Positions 46,601 to 58,030 of a stretch of 64,000 nucleotides of DNA are shown here, in pieces. Each line of letters opens with the position of its first letter. The stretch's first letter is position 1. Both the position numbers and the translations under genes were made by a program. The stretch is from Hippophae tibetana (Eukaryota > Streptophyta > Magnoliopsida > Rosales > Elaeagnaceae), in NCBI GenBank assembly GCA_037013495.1, contig CM072810.1, positions 34,811,843 to 34,875,842 on the forward strand, written 5' to 3'. The notes under the pieces are model-generated. The model was not told the DNA's origin. It saw only the letters and a list, made by a program, of their open reading frames with translations, and made no database searches.

Positions 46601-48984
46601 TAAAACGATAAGGTTGTATAGGAATGATTTTCTCAATCTAATTTTCTTTGCAAATAGGTCCACTAAACTTCTTCAAGTAGTTGGTAATGTTTGAAAAACA
46701 TTGAAAGACTTTGTCCAAATTTACTTCCCCTTGCATGATATAGTGCTCAAAATTTCAATTCAACTTCATAATTCTAGATTTATTTTAATATTGAAATGCT
46801 TATATGAGTGGTCTCAAAAATCATTCATGTTGTTTTGAAGAAGTAACTTTTAAATTAATTGTAATAATCATTTTAGAGACCTAATTACCTTTTTTTAATT
46901 ATCCTAAAAAATGGTTTTTTTCTTTCTATGAAATTTAGGAATTCACACTGCAAGTAGAGCCATTTTCTCTTCATTATGATTAGAGTCATCTTTTCTAACA
47001 CTTGGGTCAAAAACATGTTCACTCTCACCACTATCCTTGATGTTTTGAGGGCCAATTTCTTTCCCTCCTCGAAAGTATATTGCTCTCAACTAGGGCAAAA
47101 GTGATGCAGTTCGAATACTTGCCCAACAGATTCATTTAAGAGTATGTCCGGTGGGCTTGTAAATGGACTTAAGCAAGGTAAATTTGGCATTAAAACGATA
47201 AGGTTGTATAGGAATGATTTTCTCAATCTAATTTTCTTTGCAAATAGGTCCACTAAACTTCTTCAAGTAGTTGATAATGTTTGAAAAACAGTGAAAGACT
47301 TTGTCCAAAGTTACTTCCCCTTGCATGATATACTGCTCAAAATTTCAATTCAACTTCATAATTCTAGATTTATTTTAATATTGAAATGCTTATACGAGTG
47401 GTCTCAAAAATCATTCATGTTGTTTTGAAGAAGTACACTTTTAAATTAATTGTAATAATCATTTTAGAGACCTAATTGCCTTTTTTTAATTATCCTAAAA
47501 AATGGTTTTTTTCTTTCTATGAAATTTAGGAAATCACACTGCAAGTGGAGCCATTTTCTCTTCATTATGATTAGAGTCATCTTTTGTAACACTTGGGTAA
47601 AAAACATGTTCACTCTCACCACTATCCTTGATGTCTTGAGGGCCAATTTCTTTCCCTCCCCGAAAGTCGATTGCTCTCAACTTGGGCAAAAGTGATGTAG
47701 TTCGAATACTTGCCCAACAGATTCATTACAGAGTATGTTCGGTGGGCATGTACATGGACTTAAGTAAGGTAACTTTGGCATTAAAATGATAAGGTAGTAT
47801 AGGAATGATTTTCTCAATCTAATTTTCTTTGCAAATAGGTCCACTAAACTTCTTCAAGTAGTTGATAATGTTTGAAAAACATTGAAAGACTTTGTCGAAA
47901 GTTACTTCCCCTTGCATGATATAGTGCTCAAAATTTCAATTCAACTTCATAATTCTAGATTTATTTTAATATTGAAATGCTTATACGAGTGGTCTCAAAA
48001 ATCATTCATGTTGTTTTGAAGAAGTACACTTTTAAATTAATTGTAATAATCATTTTAGAGACCTAATTGCCTTTTTTTAATTATCCTAAAAAATGGTTTT
48101 TTTCTTTCTATGAAATTTAGGAAATCACACTGCAAGTGGAGCCATTTTCTCTTCATTATGATTAGAGTCATCTTTTGTAACACTTGGGTAAAAAACATGT
48201 TCACTCTCACCACTATCCTTGATGTCTTGAGGGCCAATTTCTTTCCCTCCCCGAAAGTCGATTGCTCTCAACTTGGGCAAAAGTGATGTAGTTCGAATAC
48301 TTGCCCAACAGATTCATTACAGAGTATGTTCGGTGGGCATGTACATGGACTTAAGTAAGGTAACTTTGGCATTAAAATGATAAGGTAGTATAGGAATGAT
48401 TTTCTCAATCTAATTTTCTTTACAAATAGGTCCACTAAACTTCTTCAAGTAGTTGGTAATGTTTGAAAAATATTGAAAGACTTTGTCGAAAGTTACTTCC
48501 CCTTGCATGATATAGTGCTCAAAATTTCAATTCAACTTCATAATTCTAGATTTATTTTAATATTGAAATGCTATTATGAGTGGTCTCAAAAATCATTCAT
48601 GTTGTTTTGAAGAAGTAACTTTTAAATTAATTGTAATAATCATTTTAGAGACCTAATTACCTTTTTTTAATTATCCTAAAAAATTGTTTTTTTCTTTCTA
48701 TGAAATTTAGGAATTGACACTGCAAGTAGAGCCATTTTCTCTTCATTATGATTAGAGTCATCTTTTCTAACACTTGGGTCAAAAACATGTTCACTCTCAC
48801 CACTATCCTTGATGTTTTGAGGGCCAATTTCTTTCCCTCCTCGAAAGTATATTGCTCTCAACTTGGGCAAAAGTGATGTAGTTCGAATACTTGCCCAACA
48901 GATTCATTTAAGAGTATGTTCGGTGGGCATGTACATGGCCTTAAGCAAGGTAACTTTGGCATTAAAATGATAAGGTAGTATAGG
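43671..48984 (+). repeat. Nine alternating std/T and std/S monomers
   Basis: Starts 43671, 44261, 44852, 45442, 46033, 46623, 47213, 47804 and 48395. Monomers at 43671, 46033, 46623 and 48395 are 590 bp because of the AGTAACTTTTAA variant (also at 32172 and 54393). T-type members share GGGTAAAAAACATG in place of GGGTCAAAAACATG. TTTGTCGAAAG occurs at about 46122, 47892 and 48482. The order is irregular and I could not define a clean HOR period here, although pairs at 44261/45442 (1181 bp) and 47213/47804 (591 bp) are very similar. Confidence 0.82.
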
Positions 48985-50850
48985 AATGATTTTATCAATC
49001 TAATTTTCTTGGCAAATAGGTCCACTAAACGTTTCAAGGAGTTGCTAATGTTTGAAAAACATTCCAAGACTTTGTCCAAAGTTACTTCCCCTTGCATAAT
49101 ATAGTGCTCAAAATTTCAATTCAACTTCATAAATCTAGATTGATTTTAATGTTGAAATGCTTATATGAGTGGTCTCAAAAATCATTCATGTTGTTTTGAA
49201 GAAGTACACTTTTAAATTAATTGTAATAATCATTTTAGAGACCTAATTACCTTTTTTTAATTATCCTAAAATTTTTTTTCTTTCTATGAAATTTAGGAAA
49301 TCACACTGCAAGTGGAGCCATTTTCTCTTCATTATGATTAGACTCATCTTTTCTAACAATTGGGTCAAAAACATGTTCACTCTCACCACTATCCTTGATG
49401 TCTTGACGGCCAATTTCTTTCCCTCCTCGAAAGTATATTGCTGTCAACTGGGGCAAAAGTGATGCAGTTTGAATTCACTCTAACCACTATCCTTGATGTC
49501 TTGAGTGCCAATTTCTTTCCCTCCTCGAAAGTAGATTGCTCTTAACTTGGGGAAAAGTGATGCACTTCGAATACTTACCTAACAGATTCATTTAAGAGTA
49601 TGTTCGGTGGGCTTGTACATGGACTTAAGCAAGCTAACTTTGGCATTAAAATGATAAGGTAGTATAGGAATTATTTTCTCAATCTAATTTTCTTTGCAAA
49701 TAGGTCCACCCAAGTTTTACAAGTAGTTGATAATGTTTGAAAAACATTAAAAGACTTTGTCCAAAGTTACTTCCCCTTGCATGATATAGTGCTCAAAATT
49801 TCAATTCAACTTCATAATTCTAGATTTATTTTAATATTCAAATGCTTATATGAGTGGTCTCGTAAATCATTCATGTTGTTTTGAAGAATTACAATTTTCA
49901 ATTAATTGTAATAATCATTTTAGATCCCTAATTTCCTTTTTATAATAACCCTAAAAAAGGGTTTTTTTCTTTCTAAGAAATTTAGGAAATCACACTGCAA
50001 GTGGAGCCATTTTCTCTTCATTATGATTAGAGTCATCTTTTGTAACACTTGGGTCAAAAACATGTTCACTCTCACCACTATCCTTGATGTCTTGAGGGCC
50101 ATTTTCTTTCCCTCCTCGAAAGTATAATGCTCTCAACTAGGGCAAAAGTGATGCAGTTCGAATACTTGCCCAACAGATTCATTTAAGAGTATGTTCGGTG
50201 GGCTTGTACATGGACTTAAGCAAGCTAACTTTGGCATTAAAATGATAAGGTAGTATAGGAATTATTTTCTCAATCTAATTTTCTTTGCAAATAGGTCCAC
50301 CCAAGTTTTACAAGTAGTTGATAATGTTTGAAAAACATTAAAAGACTTTGTCCAAAGTTACTTCCCCTTGCATGATATAGTGCTCAAAATTTCAATTCAA
50401 CTTCATAATTCTAGATTTATTTTAATATTCAAATGCTTATATGAGTGGTCTCGTAAATCATTCATGTTGTTTTGAAGAATTACAATTTTCAATTAATTGT
50501 AATAATCATTTTAGATCCCTAATTTCCTTTTTATAATAACCCTAAAAAAGGGTTTTTTTCTTTCTAAGAAATTTAGGAAATCACACTGCAAGTGGAGCCA
50601 TTTTCTCTTCATTATGATTAGAGTCATCTTTTGTAACACTTGGGTCAAAAACATGTTCACTCTCACCACTATCCTTGATGTCTTGAGGGCCATTTTCTTT
50701 CCCTCCTCGAAAGTATAATGCTCTCAACTAGGGCAAAAGTGATGCAGTTCGAATACTTGCCCAACAGATTCATTTAAGAGTATGTCCGGTGGGCTTGTAA
50801 ATGGACTTAAGCAAGGTAAATTTGGCATTAAAACCATAAGGTAGTATAGG
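48985..50850 (+). repeat. Composite monomer followed by a duplicated P/U monomer
   Basis: Composite monomer of 684 bp at 48985, then P/U monomers at 49669 and 50260, both 591 bp. The two P/U copies share several marks absent from other P/U monomers: AACATTAAAAGAC, TATTCAAATGC (two composite units at 55574-60486 also have this), GGTCTCGTAAATC and GGGCCATTTTC. The hairpin lies at 49947-49963 and 50538-50554. This is the composite HOR with its P/U member tandemly duplicated. Confidence 0.92.
49376..49571 (+). repeat. 98-bp internal duplication in composite monomer 48985-49668
   Basis: Copy 1 49376-49473, copy 2 49474-49571. Private changes: CTTGACGGCC in copy 1 and TTGGGGAAAAG in copy 2. The host monomer starts as Q. 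Confidence 0.95.
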
Positions 50851-51441
50851 AATGATTTTCTCAATCTAATTTTCTTTGCAAATAGGCCCACTAAACTTCT
50901 TCAAGGAGTTGATAATGTTTGAAAAACATTGAAAGACTTTGTCCAAAGTTACTTCCCCTTGCATTATATAGTGCTCAAAATTTCAATTCAACTTCATAAT
51001 TCTAGATTTATTTTAAAATTGAAATGCTTATATGAGTGGTCTCAAAAATCATTCATGTTGTTTTGAAGAAATAAAATTTTAAATTAATTGTAATAATCAT
51101 TTTAGAGCCCTAATTTCCTTTTTATAATAATCCTTAAAAAGGGTTTTTTTCTTTCTAAGAAATTTAGGAAATCACACTGCAAGTAGAGCTATTTTCTCTT
51201 CATTATGATTAGAGTCATCTTTTGTAACACTTGGGTCAAAAACATGTTCACTCTCACCACTATCCTTGATGTCTTGAGGGCCAATTTCTTTCCCTCCCCG
51301 AAAGTCGATTGCTCTCAACTTGGGCAAAAGTGATGTATTTCGAATACTTGCCCAACAGATTCATTACAGAGTATGTTCGGTGGGCATGTACATGGACTTA
51401 AGTAAGGTAACTTTGGCATTAAAATGATAAGGTAGTATAGG
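50851..51441 (+). repeat. std monomer with degenerate U/T end
   Basis: Matches the third member of the 2457-bp HOR: GGCCCACTAAAC, GAAATAAAATTTT, CCTTAAAAAGGG and a T end with GATGTATTTCG. It follows the duplicated P/U monomer, as it does in other composite units. AAAACCATAAGG just before it (near 50830) is shared with the boundary near 52600. Confidence 0.85.
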
Positions 51442-53212
51442 AATGATTTTCTCAATCTAATTTTCTTTGCAAATAGGTCCACTAAACTTCTTCAAGTAGT
51501 TGATAATGTTTGAAAAACATTGAAAGACTTTGTCCAAAGTTAATTCCCCTTGCATGATATAGTGCTCAAAATTTCAATTCAACTTCATAATTCTAGATTT
51601 ATTTTAATATTGAAATGCTTATACGAGTGGTCTCAAAAATCATTAATGTTGTTTTGAAGAAGTACACTTTTAAATTAATTGTAATAATCATTTTAGAGAC
51701 CTAATTACCTTTTTTTAATTATCCTAAAAATGGTTTTTTTCTTTCTATGAAATTTAGGAATTCACACTGCAAGTAGAGCCATTTTCTCTTCATTTTGATT
51801 AGAGTCATCTTTTCTAACACTTGGGTCAAAAACATGTTCACTCTCACCACTATCTTTGATGTTTTGAGGGCCAATTTCTTTCCCTCCTCGAAAGTATATT
51901 GCTCTCAACTTGGGCAAAAGTGATGTAGTTCGAATACTTCCCAACAGATTCATTTAAGAGTATGTTCGGTGGGCATGTACATGGCCTTAAGCAAGGTAAC
52001 TTTGGCATTAAAATGATTAGGTAGTGTAGGAATGATTTTCTCAATCTAATTTTCTTTGCAAATAGGTCCACTAAACTTCTTCAAGGAGTTGATAATGTTT
52101 GAAAAACATTGAAAGACTTTGTTCAAAGTTTCTTCCCCTTGCATGATATAGTGCTCAAAATTTCAATTCAACTTCATAATTCTAGATTTATTTTAATATT
52201 GAAATATTTATATGAGTGGTCTCAAAAATCATTCATGTTGTTTTGAAGAAGTACACTTTTAAATTAATTGTAATAATCATTTTAGAGACCTAATTGCTTT
52301 TTTTTAATTATCCTAAAAAATGGTTTTTTTCTTTCTATGAAATTTAGGAAATCACACTGCAAGTGGAGCTATTTTCTCTTCATTATGATTAGAGTCATCT
52401 TTTGTAACACTTGGGTCAAAAACATGTTCACTCTAACCACTATCCTTGATTCCTTGAGGGCCAATTTCTTTCCCTCCCCGAAAGTCGATTGCTCTCAACT
52501 TGGGCAAAAGTGATGTAGTTCGAATACTTGCCCAACAGATTCATTACAGAGTATGTTCGGTGGGCATGTACAAGGACTTAAGTAAGGTAACTTTGGCATT
52601 AAAACCATAAGGTAGTATAGGAATGATTTTCTCAATCTAATTTTCTTTGCAAATAGGCCCACTAAACTTCTTCAAGGAGTTGATAATGTTTGAAAAACAT
52701 TGAAAGACTTTGTCCAAAGTTACTTCCCCTTGCATGATATATTGCTCAAAATTTCAATTCAACTTCATAATTCTAGATTTATTTTAATATTGAAATGCTT
52801 ATACGAGTGGTCTCAAAAATCATTCATGTTGTTTTGAAGAAGTACACTTTTAAATTAATTGTAATAATCATTTTAGAGACCTAATTGCCTTTTTTTAATT
52901 ATCCTAAAAAATGGTTTTTTTCTTTCTATGAAATTTAGGAAATCACACTGCAAGTGGAGCCATTTTCTCTTCATTATGATTAGAGTCATCTTTTGTAACA
53001 CTTGGGTAAAAAACATGTTCACTATCACCACTATCCTTGATGTCTTGAGGGCCAATTTCTTTCCCTCCCCGAAAGTCGATTGCTCTGAACTTGGGCAAAA
53101 GTGATGTAGTTCGAATACTTGCCCAACAGATTCATTACAGAGTATGTTCGGTGGGCATGTACATGGACTTAAGTAAGGTAACTTTGGCATTAAAATGATA
53201 AGGTAGTATAGG
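51442..53212 (+). repeat. 1771-bp trimer, copy 1
   Basis: Monomers at 51442 (std/S, 589 bp), 52031 (TTTGTTCAAAG type with T end, 591 bp) and 52622 (std/T, 591 bp). Marks recurring 1771 bp later: GTTAATTCCCC near 51540 and 53311, CGAATACTTCCCAAC (1-bp loss) near 51931 and 53702, and AAATGATTAGGTAGTG near 52011 and 53782. The 52031 monomer has private CTCTAACCAC and GATTCCTTGAGG near 52433-52455. Confidence 0.88.
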
Positions 53213-54982
53213 AATGATTTTCTCAATCTAATTTTCTTTGCAAATAGGTCCACTAAACTTCTTCAAGTAGTTGATAATGTTTGAAAAACATTGAAAGACT
53301 TTGTCCAAAGTTAATTCCCCTTGCATGATATAGTGCTCAAAATTTCAATTCAACTTCATAATTCTAGATTTATTTTAATATTGAAATGCTTATACGAGTG
53401 GTCTCAAAAATCATTCATGTTGTTTTGAAGAAGTACACTTTTAAATTAATTGTAATAATCATTTTAGAGACCTAATTACCTTTTTTTAATTATCCTAAAA
53501 ATGGTTTTTTTCTTTCTATGAAATTTAGGAATTCACACTGCAAGTAGAGCCATTTTCTCTTCATTTTGATTAGAGTCATCTTTTCTAACACTTGGGTCAA
53601 AAACATGTTCACTCTCACCACTATCTTTGATGTTTTGAGGGCCAATTTCTTTCCCTCCTCGAAAGTATATTGCTCTCAACTTGGGCAAAAGTGATGTAGT
53701 TCGAATACTTCCCAACAGATTCATTTAAGAGTATGTTCGGTGGGCATGTACATGGCCTTAAGCAAGGTAACTTTGGCATTAAAATGATTAGGTAGTGTAG
53801 GAATGATTTTCTCAATCTAATTTTCTTTGCAAATAGGTCCACTAAACTTCTTCAAGGAGTTGATAATGTTTGAAAAACATTGAAAGACTTTGTTCAAAGT
53901 TTCTTCCCCTTGCATGATATAGTGCTCAAAATTTCAATTCAACTTCATAATTCTAGATTTATTTTAATATTGAAATGCTTATACGAGTGGTCTCAAAAAT
54001 CATTCATGTTGTTTTGAAGAAGTACACTTTTAAATTAATTGTAATAATCATTTTAGAGACCTAATTGCCTTTTTTTAATTATCCTAAAAAATGGTTTTTT
54101 TCTTTCTATGAAATTTAGGAAATCACACTGCAAGTGGAGCCATTTTCTCTTCATTATGATTAGAGTCATCTTTTGTAACACTTGGGTAAAAAACATGTTC
54201 ACTATCACCACTATCCTTGATGTCTTGAGGGCCAATTTCTTTCCCTCCCCGAAAGTCGATTGCTCTGAACTTGGGCAAAAGTGATGTAGTTCGAATACTT
54301 GCCCAACAGATTCATTACAGAGTATGTTCGGTGGGCATGTACATGGACTTAAGTAAGGTAACTTTGGCATTAAAATGATAAGGTAGTATAGGAATGATTT
54401 TCTCAATCTAATTTTCTTTGCAAATAGGTCAACTAAACTTCTTCAAGTAGTTGGTAATGTTTGAAAAACATTGAAAGACTTTGTCGAAAGTTACTTCCCC
54501 TTGCATGATATAGTGCTCAAAATTTCAATTCAACTTCATAATTCTAGATTTATTTTAATATTGAAATGCTTATATGAGTGGTCTCAAAAATCATTCATGT
54601 TGTTTTGAAGAAGTAACTTTTAAATTAATTGTAATAATCATTTTAGAGACCTAATTACCTTTTTTTAATTATCCTAAAAAATGGTTTTTTTCTTTCTATG
54701 AAATTTAGGAATTCACACTGCAAGTAGAGCCATTTTCTCTTCATTATGATTAGAGTCATCTTTTCTAACACTTGGGTCAAAAACATGTTCACTCTCACCA
54801 CTATCCTTGATGTTTTGAGGGCCAATTTCTTTCCCTCCTCGAAAGTATATTGCTCTCAACTAGGGCAAAAGTTATGTAGTTCGAATACTTGCCCAACAGA
54901 TTCATTTAAGAGTATGTCCGGTGGGCTTGTAAATGGACTTAAGCAAGGTAAATTTGGCATTAAAACGATAAGGTTGTATAGG
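53213..54982 (+). repeat. 1771-bp trimer, copy 2 (partly recombined)
   Basis: Monomers at 53213 (589 bp), 53802 (591 bp) and 54393 (590 bp). The match to copy 1 holds through the 5' half of the second monomer. Its 3' half instead repeats the T end seen at 53000-53200 (ACTATCACCAC and GCTCTGAACTTGG, offset about 1180 bp). One monomer equivalent has therefore been fused. The third monomer has the TTTGTCGAAAG and AGTAACTTTT marks and ends in the R manner. Confidence 0.85.
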
Positions 54983-55573
54983 AATGATTTTCTCAATCTA
55001 ATTTTCTTTGCAAATAGGTCCACTAAACTTCTTCAAGTAGTTGATAATGTTTGAAAAACAGTGAAAGACTTTGTCCAAAGTTACTTCCCCTTGCATGATA
55101 TAGTGCTCAAAATTTCAATTCAACTTCATAATTCTAGATTTATTTTAATATTAAAATGCTTATACGAGTGGTCTCAAAAATCATTCATGTTGTTTTGAAG
55201 AAGTACACTTTTAAATTAATTGTAATAATCATTTTAGAGATCTAATTGCCTTTTTTTAATTATCCTAAAAAATGATTTTTTTCTTTCTATGAAATTTAGG
55301 AAATCACACTGCAAGTGGAGCCATTTTCTCTTCATTATGATTAGAGTCATCTTTTGTAACACTTGGGTAAAAAACATGTTCACTCTCACCACTATCCTTG
55401 ATGTCTTGAGGGCCAATTTCTTTCCCTCCCCGTAAGTCGATTGCTCTCAACTTGGGCAAAAGTGATGTAGTTCGAATACTTGCCCAACAGATTCATTTAA
55501 GAGTATGTTCGGTGGGCATGTACATGGCCTTAAGCAAGGTAACTTTGGCATTAAAATGATAAGGTAGTATAGG
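54983..55573 (+). repeat. std/T monomer switching to Q-type end
   Basis: Carries AACAGTGAAAGAC, ATATTAAAATGC, AAAAATGATTTTTTTC and CCCCGTAAGTCG as private or rare marks. After the T-type GTCGATTGC it changes to CATTTAAGAGTATG and CATGGCC, the end normally found before Q monomers. It precedes the first composite unit of the 2457-bp pair. Confidence 0.85.
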
Positions 55574-58030
55574 AATGATTTTATCAATCTAATTTTCTTG
55601 GCAAATAGGTCCACTAAACGTTTCAAGGAGTTGCTAATGTTTGAAAAACATTCCAAGACTTTGTCCAAAGTTACTTCCCCTTGCATAATATAGTGCTCAA
55701 AATTTCAATTCAACTTCATAAATCTAGATTGATTTTAATGTTGAAATGCTTATATGAGTGGTCTCAAAAATCATTCATGTTGTTTTGAAGAAGTACACTT
55801 TTAAATTAATTGTAATAATCATTTTAGAGACCTAATTACCTTTTTTTAATTATCCTAAATTTTTTTTTTCTTTCTATGAAATTTAGGAAATCACACTGCA
55901 AGTGGAGCCATTTTCTCTTCATTATGATTAGACTCATCTTTTCTAAAAATTGGGTCAAAAACATGTTCACTCTCACCACTATCCTTGATGTCTTGAGGGC
56001 CAATTTCTTTCCCTCCTCGAAAGTATATTGCTGTCAACTAGGGCAAAAGTGATGCAGTTTGAATTCACTCTAACCACTATCCTTGATGTCTTGAGTGCCA
56101 ATTTCTTTCCCTCCTCGAAAGTAGATTGCTCTTAACTTGGGCAAAAGTGATGCACTTCGAATACTTACCTAACAGATTCATTTAAGAGTATGTTCGGTGG
56201 GCTTGTACATGGACTTAAGCAAGCTAACTTTGGCATTAAAATGATAAGGTAGTATAGGAATTATTTTCTCAATCTAATTTTCTTTGCAAATAGGTCCACC
56301 CAAGTTTTACAAGTAGTTGATAATGTTTGAAAAACATTGAAAGACTTGGTCCAAAGTTACTTCCCCTTGCATGATATAGTGCTCAAAATTTCAATTCAAC
56401 TTCATAATTCTAGATTTATTTTAATATTCAAATGCTTATATGAGTGGTCTCAGAAATCATTCATGTTGTTTTGAAGAATTACAATTTTCAATTAATTGTA
56501 ATAATCATTTTAGATCCCTAATTTCCTTTTTATAATAACCCTAAAAAAGGGTTTTTTTCTTTCTAAGAAATTTAGGAAATCACACTGCAAGTGGAGCCAT
56601 TTTCTCTTCATTATGATTAGAGTCATCTTTTGTAACACTTGGGTCAAAAACATGTTCACTCTCACCACTATCCTTGATGTCTTGAGGGCCAATTTCTTTC
56701 CCTCCTCGAAAGTATAATGCTCTCAACTAGGGCAAAAGTGATGCAGTTCGAATACTTGCCCAACAGATTCATTTAAGAGTATGTCCGGTGGGCTTGTAAA
56801 TGGACTTAAGCAAGGTAAATTTGGCATTAAAACGATAAGGTAGTATAGGAATGATTTTCTCAATCTAATTTTCTTTGCAAATAGGCCCACTAAACTTCTT
56901 CAAGGAGTTGATAATGTTTGAAAAACATTGAAAGACTTTGTCCAAAGTTACTTCCCCTTGCATGATATAGTGCTCAAAATTTCAATTCAAATTCATAATT
57001 CTAGATTTATTTTAATATTGAAATGCTTATACGAGTGGTCTCAAAAATCATTCATGTTGTTTTGAAGAAGTACACTTTTAAATTAATTGTAATAATCATT
57101 TTAGAGCCCTAATTTCCTTTTTATAATAATCCTTAAAAAGGGTTTTTTTCTTTCTAAGAAATTTAGGAAATCACACGACAAGTAGAGCTATTTTCTCTTC
57201 ATTATGATTAGAGTCATCTTTTGTAACACTTGGGTCAAAAACATGTTCACTCTCACCACTATCCTTGATGTCTTGAGGGCCAATTTCTTTCCCTCCCCGA
57301 AAGTCGATTGCTCTCAACTTGGGCAAAAGTGATCTATTTCGAATACTTGCCCAACAGATTCATTACAGAGTATGTTCGGTGGGCATGTACATGGACTTAA
57401 GTAAGGTAACTTTGGCATTAAAATGATAAGGTAGTATAGGAATGATTTTCTCAATCTAATTTTCTTTGCAAATAGGTCCACTAAACTTCTTCAAGTAGTT
57501 GATAATGTTTGAAAAACATTGAAAGACTTTGTCCAAAGTTACTTCCCCTTGCATGATATAGTGCTCAAAATTTCAATTCAACTTCATAATTCTAGATTTA
57601 TTTTAATATTGAAATGCTTATACGAGTGGTCTCAAAAATCATTCATGTTGTTTTGAAGAAGTACACTTTTAAATTAATTGTAATAATCATTTTAGAGACC
57701 TAATTACCTTTTTTTAATTATCCTAAAAATGGTTTTTTTCTTTCTATGAAATTTAGGAATTCACACTGCAAGTAGAGCCATTTTCTCTTCATTTTGATTA
57801 GAGTCATCTTTTCTAACACTTGGGTCAAAAACATGTTCACTCTCACCACTATCTTTGATGTTTTGAGGGCCAATTTCTTTCCCTCCTCGAAAGTATATTG
57901 CTCTCAACTTGGGCAAAAGTGATGTAGTTCGAATACTTGCCCAACAGATTCATTTAAGAGTATGTTCGGTGGGCATGTACATGGCCTTAAGCAAGGTAAC
58001 TTTGGCATTAAAATGATAAGGTAGTATAGG
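55574..58030 (+). repeat. 2457-bp composite HOR, late pair, copy 1
   Basis: Monomers at 55574 (composite, 685 bp), 56259 (P/U, hairpin 56537-56553), 56850 (std with CCTTAAAAAGGG and T end) and 57441 (std/S). Same four-member order as 21950-26863, about 33 kb away. Marks repeated 2457 bp on: CTAAAAATTGGG, GACTTGGTCC near 56343, CAAATTCATAATTC near 56988, CACACGACAAG near 57173 and GATCTATTTCG near 57331. Confidence 0.93.
55966..56161 (+). repeat. 98-bp internal duplication in composite monomer 55574-56258
   Basis: Copy 1 55966-56063, copy 2 56064-56161. Copy 1 has GCTGTCAACTAGG rather than CAACTGGG, and CTAAAAATTGGG lies upstream; both are shared only with the composite at 58031. Confidence 0.95.

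Noticed and set aside
54746-55054. Plus-strand 102-residue open frame, also at 40518-40787
   Set aside because: It results from GTTATG in place of GTGATG removing the same in-frame stop in two monomers. It is satellite sequence with no gene features.
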